Assembly: GCF_000154785.2 (NCBI RefSeq)
Contig: NC_015730.1
Location: forward strand, 1,116,001-1,180,000
Direction: 5' to 3'
Length of the DNA: 64,000 nucleotides
DNA from: Roseobacter litoralis Och 149
GTDB lineage: Bacteria; Pseudomonadota; Alphaproteobacteria; Rhodobacterales; Rhodobacteraceae
In this document: positions 8,630 to 16,114 of the stretch, piece by piece
Layout of the letters: every line of letters starts with the position of its first letter
Numbering within the stretch: position 1 is the first letter of the stretch
The notes under the pieces: generated by a model
Seen by the model: the letters and a program-made list of their open reading frames with translations, nothing else
Database searches by the model: none
What the model was told of the DNA's origin: nothing
Made by a program: the position numbers and the translations under genes

Positions 8630-8770
8630 GTCGTCCCGAACCAATCCCAAGGCGTGCCTTGGAAATCTGTCTCTCGTTCTAAGAAATGCCCCGCATGCGC
8701 AGCTTCTGGTCGAGCGGTTAGTGAGGTGGGTGCTTTAAGCTCACAACAAAACAGTAAGGGCAGCGTCTGA
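8630..8770 (+). other. In-phase 3' extension of Cap2 behind the TAG codon
   Basis: Directly after TAG 8627-8629 the same frame reads VVPNQSQGVPWKSV, SRSKKCPACAAS and so on to TGA at 8768-8770. A basic stretch followed by a CPAC knuckle looks like real protein and not random sequence. There is no start codon with a ribosome binding site here, so it is not a separate gene. A Cap3 (JAB peptidase) gene, the usual partner, is absent. Confidence 0.6.
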
Positions 8771-8792
8771 TCGTCGGTCACCTTTTGCTCAC

Positions 8793-9845
8793 TTATACCA
8801 GAACGTAGATGGTTCCTTTACCGACACCTTGTTTTGACAATTGATTGTTGGCAACAAGAACGCCTAAATGTTTCTTCACCGTGTTGCGGTTTGCACCAGT
8901 AAGTTCGACAAACTGTGCAAGTTTAAGTTGGCCATGCTTTTTGACGAGATCAACGATCTCAACGCTGAGCGGCGGCAATTGCTGCATGAGCAACTTCTCA
9001 CGGTTCATTTTGATCTCAAGGCGTGCTTTTTGCTGTTGCAGGGCACGCAAGAAAAACATGAGCCAAGGTTGCCAGTCTGGACTGTCCGTTCGGATGGTGC
9101 CTTGTGTACGGCGCAAGGCGAGGTAGTAACCTTCTTTGCTTTGTTCGATAACGCTTTCTAGTGAGCTGTAAGGCACATACTCGTAGCCGCTACGGATCAG
9201 GATAAGCGTCGTCAGAATGCGTGACAGCCTGCCATTGCCGTCTTGAAACGGATGGATTTCTAAGAAGACGACCGTGAAAATAGCGGCTACCAGCAAAGGG
9301 TGTAGGGCCTTTTGTTCCAGCGTTGTGTTCGTCCACTTCACCAGTTCCGCCATAAGGTTGGGCGTGTCGAAGGGCGATGCGGTCTGGAAAACCACGCCAA
9401 TTTCATTGCCATCCGCATCAAACGCGCTCACATGATTGATCTGCGTCTTGTATTCGCCGCGATGCCGCTCGTCTTTTGAAGAATGGCGCAAGAGATCGCG
9501 GTGAAGTTGCTTGATGTGGTTCTCAGTGAGCGTGATAACGCTTGCACTTGCAAAGACCGTTTCAATTGCTTCGGCGTATCCCGCCACTTCCTGTTCATCG
9601 CGCGTGTCGAATTTTTCGATCTCAATGTTGGATAGCAGTTTGTCGACATCGCTGTCAGAGAGCTTGCTGCCCTCTATCCGAGTTGAAGAGCCGATGCTTT
9701 CAATAGTGGCCACGCGGCGCAGCGCAGATAAGCGCTCCGGCGCGAGCGTTCCGAGAGCCTTCCATGCGCCCTTGAATTCATCAATCTCAGCGATGATAGC
9801 AAGGATTTCGGGCGTGATATTGATAGTTTCTATGTTCAAGGTCAT
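8793..9845 (-). CDS. Fic-family protein with C-terminal winged helix
   Basis: The Fic core carries the complete motif HPFQDGNGRL (residues 198-207), so the nucleotide-transfer His198 and the metal/phosphate-binding residues are present. SSTRIEG at 53-59 matches the inhibitory (S/T)xxxE(G/N) helix of class II Fic proteins, which autoinhibit in cis. Residues 292-350 look like a winged helix-turn-helix (LAQFVELTGANRNTVKKHLG), a common addition in this subfamily. Such proteins usually transfer AMP from ATP to a protein hydroxyl. The frame extends upstream to 10058, but ATG 9845 (MTLNIETINITPE) is the family-like start. It ends 23 bases after the extended Cap2 end, in the opposite orientation, where a Cap3 gene might be expected. 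Confidence 0.88.
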   Translation of the reverse strand: MTLNIETINITPEILAIIAEIDEFKGAWKALGTLAPERLSALRRVATIESIGSSTRIEGSKLSDSDVDKLLSNIEIEKFDTRDEQEVAGYAEAIETVFASASVITLTENHIKQLHRDLLRHSSKDERHRGEYKTQINHVSAFDADGNEIGVVFQTASPFDTPNLMAELVKWTNTTLEQKALHPLLVAAIFTVVFLEIHPFQDGNGRLSRILTTLILIRSGYEYVPYSSLESVIEQSKEGYYLALRRTQGTIRTDSPDWQPWLMFFLRALQQQKARLEIKMNREKLLMQQLPPLSVEIVDLVKKHGQLKLAQFVELTGANRNTVKKHLGVLVANNQLSKQGVGKGTIYVLV

Positions 9846-9855
9846 ACCCAAAAAT

Positions 9856-9917
9856 ATATCCAAAAATACCCATAAAGGCAAGTTTAGTAGGAAAATATCC
9901 AAAACTATACCCATAAA
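9856..9917. repeat. Two AT-rich direct repeats upstream of the Fic gene
   Basis: The sequence ATATCCAAAAATACCCATAAA at 9856-9876 recurs as ATATCC, AAAACTATACCC and ATAAA at 9895-9917 with a 2-base insertion, a period of about 39 bases. A third partial copy (ATACCCAAAAATATATCC) touches the Fic start codon. Their position 10-70 bases ahead of the minus-strand Fic ATG suggests an operator, possibly for the Fic winged helix itself. Confidence 0.45.
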
Positions 9918-9929
9918 CATCCATAAGTG

Positions 9930-10300
9930 GGCGCACCTGCCTTGCAGGTCGGGCTTTCGTGAACCGGGCCTGTAGTCCCGGCCATCCGGCTTCAATCCCT
10001 TGCGCAAAAGGATGAGGCGGCACGCTCGCCGCCATCTTGAAAGCGCATGCCCTGGCATGCTTGGAACCTGTTCTCCCAGCTTACATCAAATCCGGGAACG
10101 CCCAAGGGCTGTGCGTCAATCATCTTCCGCCGCAAGCGGTCTCCCGAGAAGACAATTGGCCCATTCCCGGAAAGTTTGATCGAGACGTCCCAGCCGCGCT
10201 TTATCGCGGCTTTTTATTGGGACGCTCGCCGCTGGGCAGAGGTTCAAGCGCGGGGCTGATGGTCGGCTCCGCCTTTGATCCAAAGGAAAGCGAGATCACA
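9930..10300 (+). promoter_or_regulatory. Structured leader of the ArdA-like gene
   Basis: About 370 bases without a convincing gene. It holds several short palindromes: CCTGCCTTGCAGG near 9938, GCATGCC-CT-GGCATGC near 10044, and the nested terminator-like hairpin at 10186-10224. Plus-strand frames through it are open but have poor coding character and no family signal. A long structured untranslated leader is a reasonable reading, as seen for other antirestriction genes carried by mobile elements, but that is inference. Confidence 0.45.
10186..10224 (+). terminator. Nested rho-independent terminator-like hairpin in the leader
   Basis: The inner stem AGCCGCG (10192-10198) and CGCGGCT (10205-10211) is followed by TTTTATT. 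Outer arms CGTCCCA (10186-10192) and TGGGACG (10218-10224) flank it, so two nested or competing structures are possible. It sits 77 bases before the ArdA-like ATG, a position suited to attenuation of that gene. Confidence 0.6.
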
Positions 10301-10807
10301 ATGACAATTACCCTTCATGCACCGCCTTATGACATCACAGCTCAGGGCTTCTACTTTGACACAACGGACGAATTTGAAGAGAAGGCCATAAAACTGGTCA
10401 ACAGTTCCGGCGATTCTGTCGAAGAGTTTGAAATCCAGTTCATTGACGGAGAGCAGATTGACTGTGAGTTGGCAAAAGCCATCGGCATTAATCAAGGCAA
10501 CTTTCGCGACTTTTTGACCTGCGTCGAAGCATGGGAAGACTGGCAGAAAATACTGGTTATCATTGCCGTTGGCGAATGCGGCTATGATTTTGACCCCGAT
10601 GTAGAACCAGACCGTCACGGCATAGACATCTACTACGTCAGAAGCATGCAAGAACTGGCGGAGCAATTTGTCGACGAAGGCCTGTTTGGCGACATCCCCG
10701 AAAGCCTGCAATTCTACATCGACTATGACGCAATCGCCCGTGATTTGTCTGTGGAATACAGCGAGACCGTCATTGCGGGCGAAAACCTAATCTATCGAGC
10801 ATCTTAA
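10301..10807 (+). CDS. ArdA-like antirestriction protein
   Basis: ATG 10301, with AAGGAAAG ten bases upstream, starts a 168-aa strongly acidic protein; the upstream frame from 10037 is rejected as coding. The C-terminal segment with ELAEQFVDEGLFGDIPESL and FYIDYDAIARDL resembles the end of ArdA proteins (helix followed by a YIDYxxxxRDL segment and an acidic tail). ArdA proteins mimic B-form DNA by a regular array of acidic side chains and block type I restriction enzymes. The excess of Asp and Glu fits this. Its presence in an island with a relaxase agrees with protection of DNA entering a new host. The family call rests on the C-terminal motif and composition only. Confidence 0.7.
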   Translation: MTITLHAPPYDITAQGFYFDTTDEFEEKAIKLVNSSGDSVEEFEIQFIDGEQIDCELAKAIGINQGNFRDFLTCVEAWEDWQKILVIIAVGECGYDFDPDVEPDRHGIDIYYVRSMQELAEQFVDEGLFGDIPESLQFYIDYDAIARDLSVEYSETVIAGENLIYRAS

Positions 10808-10818
10808 GGGAGGGCGAC

Positions 10819-11235
10819 ATGACACAACTCTCTCACCAAAGATACAGCGCAGGGCACCCATGGTACTATTTTCTCGGCGGTGCCGTCCCAAAGCTCAAAG
10901 ACATCAGGGACTCCATTCTTTCTGATAATTACGAGGGCTATCTGGCAGCAGACATAAAAGCCATCGGGCGCAGATCTGAACCGCAGCGTACACGCGCGAT
11001 CCACGCCATGCGCTCTAAGCTCATCGCTGACTTAAAACGTGATGTTTCAATTTACCGCCGCTGCGTGCGGGAATTGCGGAAATATAGACGCAACCACCCC
11101 GCACCAAATGGCGCATGTTGTGCAGACATACACACATCCATGAGCCTTAAGCACAACCACATCTACAACGGCTTTGCGAACCTCAAGACCTTGGACGGGT
11201 TGCCTGCACAGCAGCTGGATTTGTTTGGACGTTAG
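10819..11235 (+). CDS. Hypothetical basic protein downstream of the ArdA-like gene
   Basis: 138 aa, starting 11 bases after the ArdA-like stop with GGGAGGG just upstream of the ATG, so probably co-transcribed. Residues 20-90 are helical and rich in Arg and Lys (RSEPQRTRAIHAMRSKLIADLKRDVSIYRRCVRELRKYRR). The C-terminus has CC and several His residues and ends in QLDLFGR, which resembles a clamp-binding QLxLF peptide of the kind used to bind the DNA polymerase beta clamp. No family recognised. Confidence 0.6.
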   Translation: MTQLSHQRYSAGHPWYYFLGGAVPKLKDIRDSILSDNYEGYLAADIKAIGRRSEPQRTRAIHAMRSKLIADLKRDVSIYRRCVRELRKYRRNHPAPNGACCADIHTSMSLKHNHIYNGFANLKTLDGLPAQQLDLFGR

Positions 11236-11267
11236 GCAGAAGGGTTGATTGATGATGTTAGACAGAC

Positions 11268-11615
11268 CTATTTGTAAGGCCAATCGTCCTCGATTTCTTG
11301 CGGCAAGGAAATCTCGCAGCCAGCTATATCCTTGCTTTCGGACGAATAGAAGAGCCTGACCTCAAATTCCGTGTCCACATACGTGCTGACCGCCATAACA
11401 TGATCGTTCCAATCAGCATCATCGACAGAAACGTTTAGCCCGGCTTCCATCGCACGATAATAATCGTGCTTGTCCATGAACCCAGAAACTTCGATTTCGA
11501 TGGTTCCACTCACTTTGATGAAAACTTCGTCGTCAGCCTTCACAAGTTCTATGTTGCCAATTTCCGCTTCGCCGACGCTTGTGATCACGACATCGTTGCC
11601 GAAGGGTACACCTTC
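11268..11615 (-). pseudogene. C-terminal piece of a PIN_12 (DUF4935) gene, cut by an IS3-family element
   Basis: The minus-strand frame is open from the left IS border (11615) to TAA at 11268 and ends EDDWPYK. Reading across the restored target (one copy of CTTC), the middle fragment HHSAFGFE joins GVPFGNDVVITSVGEAE in phase, which shows that this is the 3' third of one gene and not an independent gene with a GTG start at 11588. The piece is acidic and strand-rich. It cannot be made as part of the intact protein now. Confidence 0.8.
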
Positions 11616-11678
11616 TGACCTGCGCCCCTAAAACTCCTCCAGATTTGTGTAGAGTCCGCCCAACAAAAGGACGGACAT

Positions 11679-11942
11679 ATGAAGGCACGATTTACGGACG
11701 AACAGATCATATCGATGATCAAGGAACAGGAATCTGGTGAGAAGACTGCTGACGTGTGTCGGCGGCACGGGATCAGCTCGGCGACGTTCTACAAATACAA
11801 ATCGAAGTATGGAGGCATGGAGCCGTCAGATGCGAAGCGATTGCGGGCATTGGAAGATGAGAACGGCAAGCTGAAGAAGCTGTTGGCAGAGCAGATGCTC
11901 GACAATGCGATGCTGCGAGACATCAATTCAAAAAAATGGTGA
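11679..11942 (+). CDS. IS3-family transposase OrfA
   Basis: 87 aa with a helix-turn-helix ([22 protein letters not shown]) and a C-terminal leucine-zipper-like helix ([21 protein letters not shown]). It recognises the IS ends. AAAGGACGG precedes the ATG. The 3' end overlaps orfB by seven bases, and the A-run at 11930-11936 just before the stop is a likely site of -1 frameshifting that yields the OrfAB transposase. Confidence 0.92.
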   Translation: MKARFTDEQIISMIKEQESGEKTADVCRRHGISSATFYKYKSKYGGMEPSDAKRLRALEDENGKLKKLLAEQMLDNAMLRDINSKKW

Positions 11943-12775
11943 CGCCCGTTGGAAAGCGGAAAGCTGTGGCGCATCTGATGGAAGCCCATCAAGTCAGTCA
12001 GCGGCGGGCGTGTGATGTTTTGCAGATCGATAGATCAACTGTGCGGTATCTGTCGCGTCGTGATGATGATGCCGAACTACGAGATGCCATCAAGCGAGTT
12101 TCGAGGGAACGACGACGGTTTGGTTGCCGTCGTGTCCACGTGATGATCGCGCGGGAAGGTTTTGCCGTGAACCACAAAAAGGTAAGACGCATTTATACCG
12201 AAGAAAAGCTTCAGGTGCGCCGCAGAGGCGGCAGGAAGCGCGCATTGGGCACGAGGAAGCCGATGGTGTTGCCAGATGGTCCAAATCAGCGCTGGTCGTT
12301 GGATTTCGTGTCTGATGCGCTGACGGATGGTCGCTGGTTTCGTATTCTGGCGGTTGTGGATGACTTCAGCCGCGAGAACTTGGTGCTGGTGGCCGACACG
12401 TCATTGTCTGGCCAACGGGTTGCGCGTGAACTGGACCGCATCGTCGCCGAACGCGGCCTGCCAAAGACGATTGTGTCGGACAATGGCACCGAGTTCACTA
12501 GCATGGCGATCCTGAAGTGGGTTCAAGACACGGGTATCGATTGGCATTACATCGCGCCAGGAAAACCCCAGCAGAACGGCTTTATCGAAAGCTTCAACGG
12601 CAAGCTACGGGATGAATGCCTCAATGAAACGCTGTTTGGAACACTGGGTGATGCCCGCGAAACGCTTGAAGAATGGCAGGAGGATTACAACTGGCGCAGA
12701 CCACATTCAGCATTAGGCAACCTGACGCCGATGGAATTCTTGCAGAGAAGGATCATGGACAAGATGGCCGCTTAA
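11936..12775 (+). CDS. IS3-family transposase OrfB (DDE integrase core)
   Basis: 279 aa. An HTH_21-like segment ([18 protein letters not shown]) is followed by the rve integrase core with the three acidic residues: D in WSLDFVSD, D in [10 protein letters not shown] and E in NGFIESFNG, with K/R seven residues on. The end [12 protein letters not shown] is typical of IS3 OrfB. It acts fused to OrfA after frameshifting. Confidence 0.93.
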   Translation: MVTPVGKRKAVAHLMEAHQVSQRRACDVLQIDRSTVRYLSRRDDDAELRDAIKRVSRERRRFGCRRVHVMIAREGFAVNHKKVRRIYTEEKLQVRRRGGRKRALGTRKPMVLPDGPNQRWSLDFVSDALTDGRWFRILAVVDDFSRENLVLVADTSLSGQRVARELDRIVAERGLPKTIVSDNGTEFTSMAILKWVQDTGIDWHYIAPGKPQQNGFIESFNGKLRDECLNETLFGTLGDARETLEEWQEDYNWRRPHSALGNLTPMEFLQRRIMDKMAA

Positions 12776-12836
12776 GGTCAAAGATTTAACCCCAAGGACT
12801 CCGCGCAAAGCTGGAGGGAACTTGGGGCGCAGGTCA

Positions 12837-13370
12837 CTTCGAAACCGAACGCAGAGTGATGAGGCAAATCATCAAGTAAGCACTTGTCTACAAAGGCCTG
12901 CACTTCGTCCGTTCCAATGTCGGGAATGTCTTCTAGCGTAGCGCCCTGAAGTTGCGGCGCGAGCACGTTGTCAAAGGCGTTTCTAAGCGCAGTCTGGATG
13001 CTGGGCACTCGCGCTTCGACGTCGATTTGCTCTACCAGTTCAGGATGTAAGACAAACTCTCCATCGTCGCCCTTGGCACAAAAATCCTTTGTATTATTGG
13101 TCAAAAAGAAATTCGATGCGTCAGTGTCTTGTGCATTGATGTGCGTGGCAACGGTCTTCCAAACAAGGTAGTCCTTGTGACCTTCGCCACCGTCTTTGAA
13201 TGGCTTCGCCCCTTCGTAGCATTTTGAAACCAATTCCTTTGCAGAGACATCTGGGTGCGGCGCGACTATGATCCCATTGTCTTCGATCAACTCTATGAGC
13301 CAGTCTTCATAGGCTGAAGCTTCTGCCTCGACATCTGGTTGAAATAATGACGAGCTCGTCATTATTTGAG
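12837..13370 (-). pseudogene. Middle piece of the PIN_12 (DUF4935) gene between the IS and the RIT element
   Basis: About 178 codons. It contains PHPDVSAKELVSKC, KPFKDGGEGHKDYLVWKTV and FLTNNTKDFCAKGDDGEFVLHPEL, a layout matching the second half of the PIN_12 domain: a kPF..GY(K)D..iW block and an (S/T)NN..DF block that supply acidic metal-binding residues of this predicted nuclease. The open frame continues into the RIT end to 13437 and into the IS end at 12778, but those parts are element sequence. Confidence 0.85.
13342..13367. repeat. Perfect 26-bp palindrome beside the RIT insertion point
   Basis: Each half is 13 bases, centred on GAGCTC at 13352-13357. It lies three bases outside the left RIT inverted repeat, in the PIN_12 coding sequence (codons for IMTSSSLF). 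The motif CATTATTTGAG at its right edge (13360-13370) is repeated inside the element at 13460-13470. Confidence 0.75.
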
Positions 13371-13397
13371 TTATCATGAGAACGGCATAATGCGGAG
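13371..13397. repeat. Left terminal inverted repeat of the RIT element
   Basis: 27 bases starting TTATCATGAGAACGG and ending ATGCGGAG. The exact reverse complement is at 17176-17202. Confidence 0.9.
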
Positions 13398-13514
13398 ATC
13401 GTTTTTGTAAGCTGTGATAATTCAATGATTTGTACATCGCGCCATTCTCACTTGCTGCGCATTATTTGAGACTGGAGGTTTCCTGGGTTGATCGATCAAT
13501 CCAAGGAGAACCAA

Positions 13515-14753
13515 ATGTCACCAACAACCCTCAAGGCACTTTTGAAGCTTCGTGAGGCGTTGCAAGCGCAGCGCTACAGCCCAACCGTCGTGAACAATTA
13601 TTGTCTCTATGCAGGCCAGTTCTTGTCTTGGCTGCGAGCGGGAGAGATCGAGCTGCGGGATGTCACCCCGGACCTTGTTGCGCTGTACCTCGATCACGCG
13701 GTACAGCAATTTGAAAAGGATCGCGGGCGTTTGCCTGCGCCTAGATGGGCTTCAATTCCTCGATCGGGCATTCACGCCTTGTTGCGGTCTGCGCTGACAG
13801 AATGGCCGCCGGCACCGCCTGCTGCGAGCGCCGCGGAACAACGAAGCCGGGATGTCTGCAAGGTATATGAACGCTGGCTACGCACGGAACGCGGTCTGGC
13901 GACCCCTTCGATCAAAGCATTGATGTGGGAGGCACGCCACTTCTGCAAATGGTTTATCGCGCGAACCGGGAAGGCTGATTTTGCCGAACTGAGCGTGCCT
14001 GACATCGATGCTTACTTGGATAGTCGGGCGCCGGGTCTGACCCGCAAATCGCTCAAGGATGTGGCCGAGCGGTTGCGTGGCTTTCTGCGGCACTTGCATC
14101 GCAGCAAGCTGCACGGCCAAGACCTCTCAAGTCATGTGATCGCACCGCTGCTCTACGCCTATGAGGGCATTCCGTCGATCCTGACCCCCGAGCAGATCGC
14201 GAATGTGCTTAAGGTGGCAGGGCAGGACGTCTCACCTTTGGGTTTGCGCGATCATGCCATTCTGCAACTCCTTGCCAAGTACGGCCTTCGTTCAGGCGAG
14301 GTCGGCAGGTTGCAAATCGACGACATCGACTGGCGTGCCGATACCCTGCGGGTGCAGCGTTCCAAGAGCAATACGAGGGCCGTTCTGCCCTTGATGGAAA
14401 CCGTGGGGGACGCGATCCTGCGTTACTTGCGAGAAGGCCGCCCACGGACTGATGTGCGCACTGTCTTTTTGAGGAGCCGGGCCCCCTATCAGGCGATGAC
14501 GGCGGGCGGCCTCTATGGTGTGGTCAAACGGCGTCTGGCCGCTGCAGGGATTGAACCGGTTGGCAAGCGTGGGCCACATATCTTCCGTCATGCCCGCGCT
14601 GTTAGCATGCTCAGGGCATCCACCCCACGCAAGATTATTGGAGATGTGCTTGGCCATAGGTCATCCGAGGCGACCACTCCATATTTGAAGCTTGCCACAG
14701 AGGACCTTCGTGCGATTGCCATCGATCTTCCAGGCCGGGAGGCGAGACAATGA
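13515..14753 (+). CDS. RIT tyrosine recombinase A
   Basis: ATG 13515 has AAGGAG seven bases upstream; the longer frame from TTG 13488 has no support. The 412-aa product has an N-terminal SAM-like domain and a C-terminal catalytic domain with Arg in YGLRSGEVGRL, Lys in RSKSNTR, HIFRHARAV (HxxR), His in GHRSS and nucleophile Tyr in TPYLKL. All active-site residues are present. It would cut and join element ends with the other two recombinases. The stop overlaps the start of the next gene by four bases (ATGA). Confidence 0.92.
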   Translation: MSPTTLKALLKLREALQAQRYSPTVVNNYCLYAGQFLSWLRAGEIELRDVTPDLVALYLDHAVQQFEKDRGRLPAPRWASIPRSGIHALLRSALTEWPPAPPAASAAEQRSRDVCKVYERWLRTERGLATPSIKALMWEARHFCKWFIARTGKADFAELSVPDIDAYLDSRAPGLTRKSLKDVAERLRGFLRHLHRSKLHGQDLSSHVIAPLLYAYEGIPSILTPEQIANVLKVAGQDVSPLGLRDHAILQLLAKYGLRSGEVGRLQIDDIDWRADTLRVQRSKSNTRAVLPLMETVGDAILRYLREGRPRTDVRTVFLRSRAPYQAMTAGGLYGVVKRRLAAAGIEPVGKRGPHIFRHARAVSMLRASTPRKIIGDVLGHRSSEATTPYLKLATEDLRAIAIDLPGREARQ

Positions 14754-16114
14754 GACGTTGGCCTCAGGATGGCGATGAGATCATCAAGCATTACATCGCC
14801 CAGCTTCCGTTGAACTACGCGATAACGCCGATCTACTACCGACAAGCGCTTGAAAGCTTCAGGCAGGCGGCGCTGCGGTGTGGTGCGACCGGTCGGCGAA
14901 CACTTGAACACTGGTTGCGTGAACGCGGTAAGGTTTGGGCCCGCTCGACGGTGCAGCACCGCGCCCGGATTGTCGCCCGCTTCCTCGACGCTCTGGTGAA
15001 TGATGGAAAGATAGAGAGCAACTCGATCTCCGAGCTACGACGCCAGTACAATGCCCGCAGTGACACGAGCATCATACGGGCTTTGATGACCGCTGATCCC
15101 GATCAGGCGCTCGAGACATTGCGACAGCCGCGACCGTTTGAGAGCCCCTTGGGAGCGCTGATGCGCGCCCATGTCGAGCGGATGCAACGCAGGGGCTATC
15201 GCTATGAGGCTGCGGAGGTCATATGCCGCAGGTTCGACCGCTTTCTGCAGCAAAGGCCCGATCTTGATGGTCAGCCACTAGAAACCCTACTTGAGCACTA
15301 CGGCAAGGCGAAGGCGACCGCGAACCATACTGCTGAGTGCGAGAAACTGGCCCGTATCCTGAACAAGGCCCTGTGTCATGACGATCCGTCACGGCCCAGA
15401 CGACCTCCTGATCACCGGCCCGCGAAACAGGTCGCGCGCGGTTGGCGACGTCCGTATATCTACAGCCCCGAGGACATTCAAAAACTGCTTGCCATCGCGC
15501 GGACCTATCCGTCGCCGCGCGCGCCCTCGCGTCCGATCAACCTCTATACGATGCTGGTTCTGGCTTATTGCGCCGGATTGCGGATCGGCGAAATTGCAAG
15601 GCTGACGCTCGGCGACGTCGACATGCAGAGCGGGACCATCGCGATCCGGGAGACGAAGTTCTTCAAATCCCGTCTGCTGCCGCTGTCGGAGAGTGCAATG
15701 GATGCCTTGCGTGCCCTTCTAAAGGCAAGGCAGGTGGCCAACGTCTCTCGCAATCCCGAAGCTGGCGTGTTCTGGCACGATCAGAATAACAGGCACTATT
15801 GCCGCGCATCGATCAGCGCCAACCTTGTCACCGTTCTGCGGATGGCCGACCTCAAACCGACCAAGGGCAAGACCGGGCCGCGCGTTCATGATCTGCGCCA
15901 TACCTTCGTCGTTCACCGGATTCTCGAATGGTACCGGCAAGGCGTGAACCCGCAGGAGAAACTGCCGTATTTGGCAACATATCTTGGCCACCGCGACATC
16001 AACTCAACGCTGGTTTACATCACCGTGACCCAAGAGTTGCTGCATGAGGCAAACGAACGGTTCCGGACATTCGCCTCGCCTGGCAACGCTGAACCGGGGG
16101 AGGTGGCATCATGA
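14750..16114 (+). CDS. RIT tyrosine recombinase B
   Basis: 454 aa. The catalytic C-terminal domain has Arg in AGLRIGEIARL, Lys in ETKFFKSR, HDLRHTFVVH, His in GHRDINST and Tyr in LVYITV. The N-terminal 220 residues are arginine-rich and should bind the element ends. Four-base overlaps with both neighbours point to one translationally coupled operon. Confidence 0.92.
   Translation: MRRWPQDGDEIIKHYIAQLPLNYAITPIYYRQALESFRQAALRCGATGRRTLEHWLRERGKVWARSTVQHRARIVARFLDALVNDGKIESNSISELRRQYNARSDTSIIRALMTADPDQALETLRQPRPFESPLGALMRAHVERMQRRGYRYEAAEVICRRFDRFLQQRPDLDGQPLETLLEHYGKAKATANHTAECEKLARILNKALCHDDPSRPRRPPDHRPAKQVARGWRRPYIYSPEDIQKLLAIARTYPSPRAPSRPINLYTMLVLAYCAGLRIGEIARLTLGDVDMQSGTIAIRETKFFKSRLLPLSESAMDALRALLKARQVANVSRNPEAGVFWHDQNNRHYCRASISANLVTVLRMADLKPTKGKTGPRVHDLRHTFVVHRILEWYRQGVNPQEKLPYLATYLGHRDINSTLVYITVTQELLHEANERFRTFASPGNAEPGEVAS

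Larger units (their letters stand above)
11616..12836 (+). mobile_element. IS3-family insertion sequence (IS407-group-like), complete
   Basis: The element runs from TGACCTGCGCCCC (11616) to GGGGCGCAGGTCA (12836); the ends are imperfect inverted repeats of about 26 bases. It is flanked by CTTC at 11612-11615 and 12837-12840, a 4-bp target duplication. It carries orfA and orfB with an overlap and a run of seven A. The 1,221-bp length and 4-bp duplication fit the IS407 group. Both ORFs and both ends are intact, so it may still move. Confidence 0.92.

Noticed and set aside
10037..10300. N-terminal extension of the ArdA-like protein
   Set aside because: No family-like residues, no ribosome binding site, and it runs through the terminator hairpin. 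ATG 10301 has a fitting ribosome binding site.
11268..11588. Independent 106-aa gene starting at GTG 11588
   Set aside because: The frame is open up to the IS border and joins in phase to the fragment on the other side, so it is the 3' part of the PIN_12 gene.
12778..13437. Independent 219-aa gene
   Set aside because: Its first 22 codons lie in the RIT end and its last 19 in the IS end; only 12837-13370 is original sequence.
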